From G963674685 sp963674685 (lineage in GTDB: Bacteria; Lernaellota; Lernaellaia; JACKCT01), in contig CAXXWT010000007.1 in NCBI GenBank assembly GCA_963674685.2, positions 372,001 through 436,000 of the forward strand: a stretch of 64,000 nt of DNA, read 5' to 3'. A program made the position numbers and the translations under genes. Positions 63,664 to 64,000 of this stretch are shown here, piece by piece; positions within the stretch are counted from its first letter, which is position 1, and the number at the start of each line of letters is the position of its first letter. Under the pieces are notes generated by a model. The model saw only the letters and a list, made by a program, of their open reading frames with translations, did not search any database and had not been told where the DNA came from.

Positions 63664-64000
63664 ATGCTGACTCTTCCGCTTTTACTGGTCGGCTATCTCG
63701 TCGCCACGCGCTGCATCGATGAAACGACGTTCCTGGAAAGGATCGCGTATTCGCTGGTCTTCGCCATGATCGCGGCGCCGTGGATTGCCATGAACGCGGC
63801 GTGCGTGGGGGATATATTCGTATCGAAAACCCTGCTGGCCGCGGCGACGGCTCTGGTCCTCGCCGTTTTGGCCCGGCACGCCTGGAAGCATTTTCGCGCC
63901 TTCAAGGCGCCGCAATTCGCCAAAACGGATGCGGCGGTCCTGCTGGTCGGCGCCCTTGTCGCCGTCGGCGCGTGGCTCTATTACATCAACGCCGAATTTC
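63664..64000 (+). CDS. Truncated membrane protein gene (runs off the window)
   Basis: The frame opens at ATG 63664 and stays open to the window end, giving 112 residues so far. At least three hydrophobic segments appear (LTLPLLLVGYLVATR, YSLVFAMIAAPWIAM and AAVLLVGALVAVGAWLYY). The layout fits the start of a polytopic glycosyltransferase or transporter, but the family cannot be determined from this part. It lies 136 bp after the kinase. Confidence 0.6.
   Translation, partial: MLTLPLLLVGYLVATRCIDETTFLERIAYSLVFAMIAAPWIAMNAACVGDIFVSKTLLAAATALVLAVLARHAWKHFRAFKAPQFAKTDAAVLLVGALVAVGAWLYYINAEF

Overview
The window is a 64 kb piece of a GC-rich genome that looks like an uncultivated Gram-negative lineage near the deltaproteobacterial/myxobacterial assemblage. 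The grounds are a TPR-associated TRAP transporter, many lipobox lipoproteins with extreme Asp-rich linkers, two gingipain-type (C25) peptidases, a TrmFO-type tRNA methyltransferase, eukaryotic-type Ser/Thr kinases and a probable selenoprotein. Lineages such as Lernaellota or Myxococcota-like clades come to mind, but the sequence alone does not settle this. No phage, plasmid or CRISPR locus is visible.

Layout. 1-3.9 kb: a TRAP uptake operon (TatT-like, P, Q, M) behind a near-consensus promoter. 4-5.2 kb: tadA, two tandem tRNA-Ser genes, a terminator and the wreck of an IS1634-type transposase. 5.3-18.2 kb: a minus-strand block of large exported proteins (C25 peptidase; a beta-propeller/cohesin-like/FGE-like mosaic protein; a GH92 mannosidase; a neutral ceramidase-like lipoprotein; a UshA-like lipoprotein with an in-frame UGA). 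18.9-26.2 kb: an arginine operon (DUF1611-like gene, argC, argD, argB, argR, argG, argH) preceded by two ARG-box-like operators whose centres lie 21 bp apart. 26.2-32 kb: a repeat-rich stretch with small genes (DUF1566 lipoprotein, pilin-like membrane protein, GNAT, V4R protein, flavoprotein). 31.7-47.1 kb: mostly housekeeping genes (Ca/Na antiporter, deaD, S9 peptidase, hicBA, pepD, dprA-topA, trmFO and a metallophosphoesterase). 47.2-48.9 kb: two zinc-ribbon/pilin-like genes and dispersed repeats. 48.9-61.6 kb: a second exported-hydrolase block (C25 peptidase, sulfatase-like membrane protein, second ceramidase-like lipoprotein, frameshifted phosphoesterase, kinase, DUF1624-like membrane protein, alpha/beta-hydrolase-like lipoprotein). 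61.8-64 kb: a membrane-anchored kinase and a truncated membrane-protein gene.

How it fits together. The two exported blocks suggest a cell that degrades protein, mannose-containing glycans and perhaps sphingolipids at its surface. The TRAP transporter and cytosolic peptidases (pepD, S9) would take up or finish digesting small products. The arginine operon appears self-regulated, because argR lies inside it and the operator overlaps its promoter.

The points most worth a second look are: (1) a UGA codon replacing the second Cys of a PCGC motif, followed at 18 nt by a GGUCU-loop hairpin like the E. coli fdhF SECIS; (2) Asp-rich linkers next to an N-terminal lipobox in six proteins and next to a short C-terminal Cys motif in three others; (3) a four-member family that joins a type IV pilin-like globular domain to unrelated membrane anchors; (4) a DUF1611-like gene heading an arg operon that has no recognisable N-acetylglutamate synthase.
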